Shown in pieces: positions 4,812-7,148 of a DNA stretch of 7,148 nt. The position numbers and the translations under genes were made by a program. The notes beneath the pieces are model-generated. The model had not been told where the DNA came from. It did not search any database and saw only the letters and a program-made list of their open reading frames with translations. The stretch is from Actinomycetota bacterium (GTDB taxonomy: Bacteria > Actinomycetota > Thermoleophilia > UBA2241), in contig PLTW01000089.1 of assembly GCA_003164655.1 (NCBI GenBank), positions 1 through 7,148 on the forward strand, written 5' to 3'. How positions within the stretch are numbered: the first letter of the stretch is position 1; every line of letters begins with the position of its first letter.

Positions 4812-5572
4812 GCGCCTTCTCGACCTTCCTGGGCAAGGAGCGCCGCGAGACCTTCAGGACGTGGCGTCTGTGGATCTTGCCGGGCATCACGCTGGGTCTC
4901 GCCCTGCTGTCGCCGGTGCTCACGAGACTCACGCCCGAGCTGCTCAGAGCCACCGCCAACTCGCAGCCCGGCGTGGTGATCCACGTACCGCCGCCCACGG
5001 CGCGCGACTCCTACGTGCAGTTCATGGGCAATCTCGACCAGCTGGTGATCATCGCCGTGATCATCGCCGGCGCCGCCACGATCGCGGCGGAGCGCCGCGC
5101 GGGGACCGCCGTCCTGGTGCTGACCAAGCCGATCTCGCGGGCCGGCTTCGTGGTCGCCAAGGCGATCTCGCAGCTCGCCGTGCTGGTCTGCGCCACAGTT
5201 CTGGGCGTGGCGGTGTGCATCGCCACGACTGTCGCCCTGTTCGGCGCCGGATCGATCGCGCCGTTCGTCGCGGCCGCCGCGCTCTGGCTGGCCTTCGCCG
5301 CCATGATCCTGCTGCTCATGGTGATGCTCTCGGCGGCCATGAGAAGCCAGGCGCCGGCCGTCGGGGCCGGCATCGGCCTGTGGATAGGTCTGCTCGTGTT
5401 CACCGGCTTTCCGCTCATCCGCGACCACAGCCCGGCCGGCATCATCGCCGCCAACGACGCCGCCCTGACCGGCCGCGACGTCGCCCTGCTGTGGCCGCTC
5501 GTGACCACGGCGATAGCCGGCGCCGTTTTCTTGGCCGCCGCGATCTGGTTCTTCAGGCGGCGCGAGCTGTAG
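4808..5572 (+). CDS. ABC-2 type transporter permease (YxlG-like)
   Basis: This 254-residue membrane protein has about six hydrophobic segments at roughly 21-38, 77-94, 117-145, 150-175, 183-204 and 227-248, with an extracytoplasmic stretch at about 40-75 and a short basic end (FFRRREL). The motif ERRAGTAVLVLTKPISRAGFVVAK (residues 95-118) is the cytoplasmic coupling region typical of ABC-2 permeases, which meets the ATPase. Such proteins usually work as exporters or in membrane-linked functions; no substrate can be read from the sequence. The start GTG (4808-4810) overlaps the ATPase stop as GTGA, and GGGGAG (4794-4799) lies 8 nt upstream. It is the last gene of the operon and converges on comEC. 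With one ATPase and one permease gene, the likely complex is an ATPase dimer with a permease dimer plus the small PLDc_N protein. Confidence 0.9.
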   Translation: MSAFSTFLGKERRETFRTWRLWILPGITLGLALLSPVLTRLTPELLRATANSQPGVVIHVPPPTARDSYVQFMGNLDQLVIIAVIIAGAATIAAERRAGTAVLVLTKPISRAGFVVAKAISQLAVLVCATVLGVAVCIATTVALFGAGSIAPFVAAAALWLAFAAMILLLMVMLSAAMRSQAPAVGAGIGLWIGLLVFTGFPLIRDHSPAGIIAANDAALTGRDVALLWPLVTTAIAGAVFLAAAIWFFRRREL

Positions 5573-5587
5573 CACCGCGCGTCGCGT

Positions 5588-5615
5588 CGCACGCGGCGTG
5601 ACCGGCGCGCGTGCG
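5588..5615. terminator. GC stem-loop between the convergent permease and comEC genes
   Basis: CGCACGCG (5588-5595) pairs perfectly with CGCGTGCG (5608-5615) around a 12-nt loop. A competing stem, CGGCGC/GCGCCG (5603-5608/5613-5618), and a 12-bp palindrome, CGGCGGCCGCCG (5628-5639), fill the rest of the 79-bp spacer. No U-run follows on either strand. Its position between gene ends suggests a termination region, but in DNA this GC-rich such stems also arise by chance. Confidence 0.3.
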
Positions 5616-5651
5616 CCGTGCGAACCGCGGCGGCCGCCGGCGGCGCAGGCG

Positions 5652-7148
5652 TCACGGTGGCCGCGCCGCGGCGACCGTCAGCCCGTGGGGCCCGGCGGTC
5701 AGCGTGACGTCGCCGTTGCGATCGGTGCGCAGCAGGGGCACGCGGTGAGCCTTCATCAACGCGAGCATGGCGGCGGTCGGGTGACCGAAGGTGTTGGGCC
5801 CGACCGAGACGAGCGCGAGACGCGGCGCGAGCTCGGCCAGCAGACGATCGTCGAGGCCGCCGACCGAGCCGTGATGAGGCAGTTCGACGATGGCGCAGGG
5901 ACCGAGGTCGAGAGGTTCGAGGGCCTCGGCCTCGGCGTCGCCGGGCAGCAGGACGCTCTGGCCGTCGAGGGTGACCACGACCACCAGAGCACAGTCGTTC
6001 TCGTCCTGGTTGTCGGTGCCGCCGCTCTGACCAGTGGGCACGACGGCAAGCCGGCCGTCGGTGATGGGGATCGACAAACGGACAGTGCAGGCGTGCACCG
6101 GCACACGGGCCGTTCTGAGCTCGGCCACGACCCGGTTCAGGGCCGCCGACGGCACCACCGGCTGCGGCACCAGGGCCTGGTCGATGGGGATCTGGCCCAG
6201 CACGTCCGACAGGCCGGCGGTGTGATCGGCGTGGCCGTGCGAGAGCACGAGCAGGTCGATGCGCCGTACGCCGTGGCGGCGCAGGCACGCGGCCAGGGGG
6301 GCCGGTCCGGCATCGATCAGCACGGTGGGTCCGTGGGGCTCCTGCAGCAGCGCCGCGGCGCCCTCGCCCACGCTCAGCACGGTGAGAGTGGGTCGCGTCG
6401 GCGCCGCCGGGCGCGCCGGCGCCGCGACCAGGGCGACCGCCAGCAGCGCCAGGGCCACGACCACGAGTCGCCACCGCCGGCGCCGCTCCTGGACGTACCG
6501 ACCGATCGACACGCCGGCGCGATGAGCGAGCAGAGCGACGCCGACAAGCCCGGCGCCCAGCAGCGCGGCGACGAGAAAGCCGAGCGAGAGTCCCTGCCAC
6601 CGGTAGACGGCAAACGACGGGTGTCCGAACCAGGCGGCCACGGTGAGCAGAAAGCCGGTGAACAGACCGGCGACGACGTTGAGCGGCGCCGACAGACCGG
6701 GCCAGACGAACCCCACGAACACACTGAGCATGCCGAGGAACATGATCGGGCCGAGCACGAAACCGCCGACGATGTTCGCCGGCACGGCCACGAGCGACGC
6801 CTGACCGAAGGTCGCCATCGACACGGGCGCCGTCGAGAGGCTCGCGGCGGTCGTGATGGCCGCCGGTTCGCCCAGCCAGCGCGGCAGAACGGCCAGGGCG
6901 TGCGTGAGCGGCCGCGCCAGCAGCAGCAGGCCGGCGACGGCGGCAAACGAGAGCTGGAAGCTGACGTCGAACACCACCGCGGGACTGCGGCTGAGCATGA
7001 ACGCCGCGGGCACGAGCCACAGAAACCAGCCGTCGGAGGTACGCGACGAAAGGCCGGCCAGGAGCGCGACGACCCCCGATACGCCGGCCCGCACGATCGA
7101 CGGCGTCGCCCCCGTGACGATCACGTAGAGGATCACCGAGGGGATGAG
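5652..7148 (-). CDS. comEC: ComEC/Rec2 DNA-uptake channel protein, C-terminal part (start lies beyond the window)
   Basis: The last 498 residues are visible; the frame is open to the window edge, and family length suggests some 250-300 N-terminal residues are missing. The first visible stretch is the Competence membrane domain (TGATPSIVRAGVSGVVALLA, then FDVSFQLSFAAVAGLLLL) with several helices to about residue 240. A metallo-beta-lactamase-like domain follows. It has HGHADH (visible residues 304-309), LIDAG, ENDCALV, LLPGDAEAE, LPHHGS and FGHPT, so the metal-site residues appear intact. The normal DVGQGDA opening reads SVGEGAA here. ComEC carries single-stranded DNA across the inner membrane during natural transformation; the lactamase-like domain is thought to act on the incoming DNA. 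The GTG at 7136 is not the start, because it lies mid-domain. The gene faces the transporter operon and points toward holA, as expected for the comEC-holA pair. Confidence 0.95.
   Translation of the reverse strand, partial: LIPSVILYVIVTGATPSIVRAGVSGVVALLAGLSSRTSDGWFLWLVPAAFMLSRSPAVVFDVSFQLSFAAVAGLLLLARPLTHALAVLPRWLGEPAAITTAASLSTAPVSMATFGQASLVAVPANIVGGFVLGPIMFLGMLSVFVGFVWPGLSAPLNVVAGLFTGFLLTVAAWFGHPSFAVYRWQGLSLGFLVAALLGAGLVGVALLAHRAGVSIGRYVQERRRRWRLVVVALALLAVALVAAPARPAAPTRPTLTVLSVGEGAAALLQEPHGPTVLIDAGPAPLAACLRRHGVRRIDLLVLSHGHADHTAGLSDVLGQIPIDQALVPQPVVPSAALNRVVAELRTARVPVHACTVRLSIPITDGRLAVVPTGQSGGTDNQDENDCALVVVVTLDGQSVLLPGDAEAEALEPLDLGPCAIVELPHHGSVGGLDDRLLAELAPRLALVSVGPNTFGHPTAAMLALMKAHRVPLLRTDRNGDVTLTAGPHGLTVAAARPP

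Noticed and set aside
5011..7020. 669-codon open frame on the minus strand across comEC and the permease
   Set aside because: It is Arg/Ala/Pro-rich nonsense crossing two clearly supported genes on opposite strands; a GC-bias shadow.
1..7148. CRISPR arrays, insertion sequences, tRNA/rRNA genes, toxin-antitoxin or phage-defence modules
   Set aside because: No spaced direct repeats, transposase-like proteins, tRNA arms with conserved loops or defence domains were found; all coding space is taken by known housekeeping or transporter families.

Overview
This is a GC-rich, gene-dense chromosomal segment carrying ordinary bacterial housekeeping genes. No mobile-element protein, phage gene, CRISPR array, tRNA or rRNA was seen. 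Seven protein genes are supported, two of them cut by the window edges. The order comEC - holA - rpsT - (murJ) - lepA, with rpsT facing holA, is a version of the widespread comEC-holA-rpsT-lepA neighbourhood. The convergent rpsT/holA arrangement, frequent GTG starts, high GC, and the S20 and MurJ sequence flavour suggest an actinobacterium, perhaps a deep-branching Thermoleophilia-like lineage. That assignment is inference from remembered family patterns; no phylogeny was run.

Left part (1-1791, minus strand): the first 48 codons of lepA (elongation factor 4), preceded 44 bp upstream by a complete murJ (lipid II flippase). The two probably share a transcript. Middle (1792-2370): a 210-bp divergent control region between murJ and rpsT, holding candidate promoters for both, a 63-nt imperfect inverted repeat and a short leader hairpin, then rpsT on the plus strand, then a hairpin-rich spacer where rpsT and holA converge.

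Right part: holA (minus) and a three-gene plus-strand operon diverge from a short region (3358-3507). This region has two overlapping, nearly symmetrical extended -10 elements and a perfect 22-bp inverted repeat (47 nt in all). The operon encodes a small two-helix PLDc_N (YxlE-like) membrane protein, an ABC ATPase and an ABC-2 permease. The genes are joined by 4-base GTGA overlaps, so they are almost certainly translated together and form one export-type transporter of unknown substrate. It ends facing the C-terminal part of comEC, the DNA-uptake channel protein, which runs off the right edge on the minus strand.

The genes belong to known families. The less ordinary material is in the control regions: three of the four candidate transcription starts are followed at once by a stem-loop, one of them a long perfect palindrome. 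In addition, a YxlEFG-type transporter operon sits between comEC and holA, which are neighbours in the usual layout.
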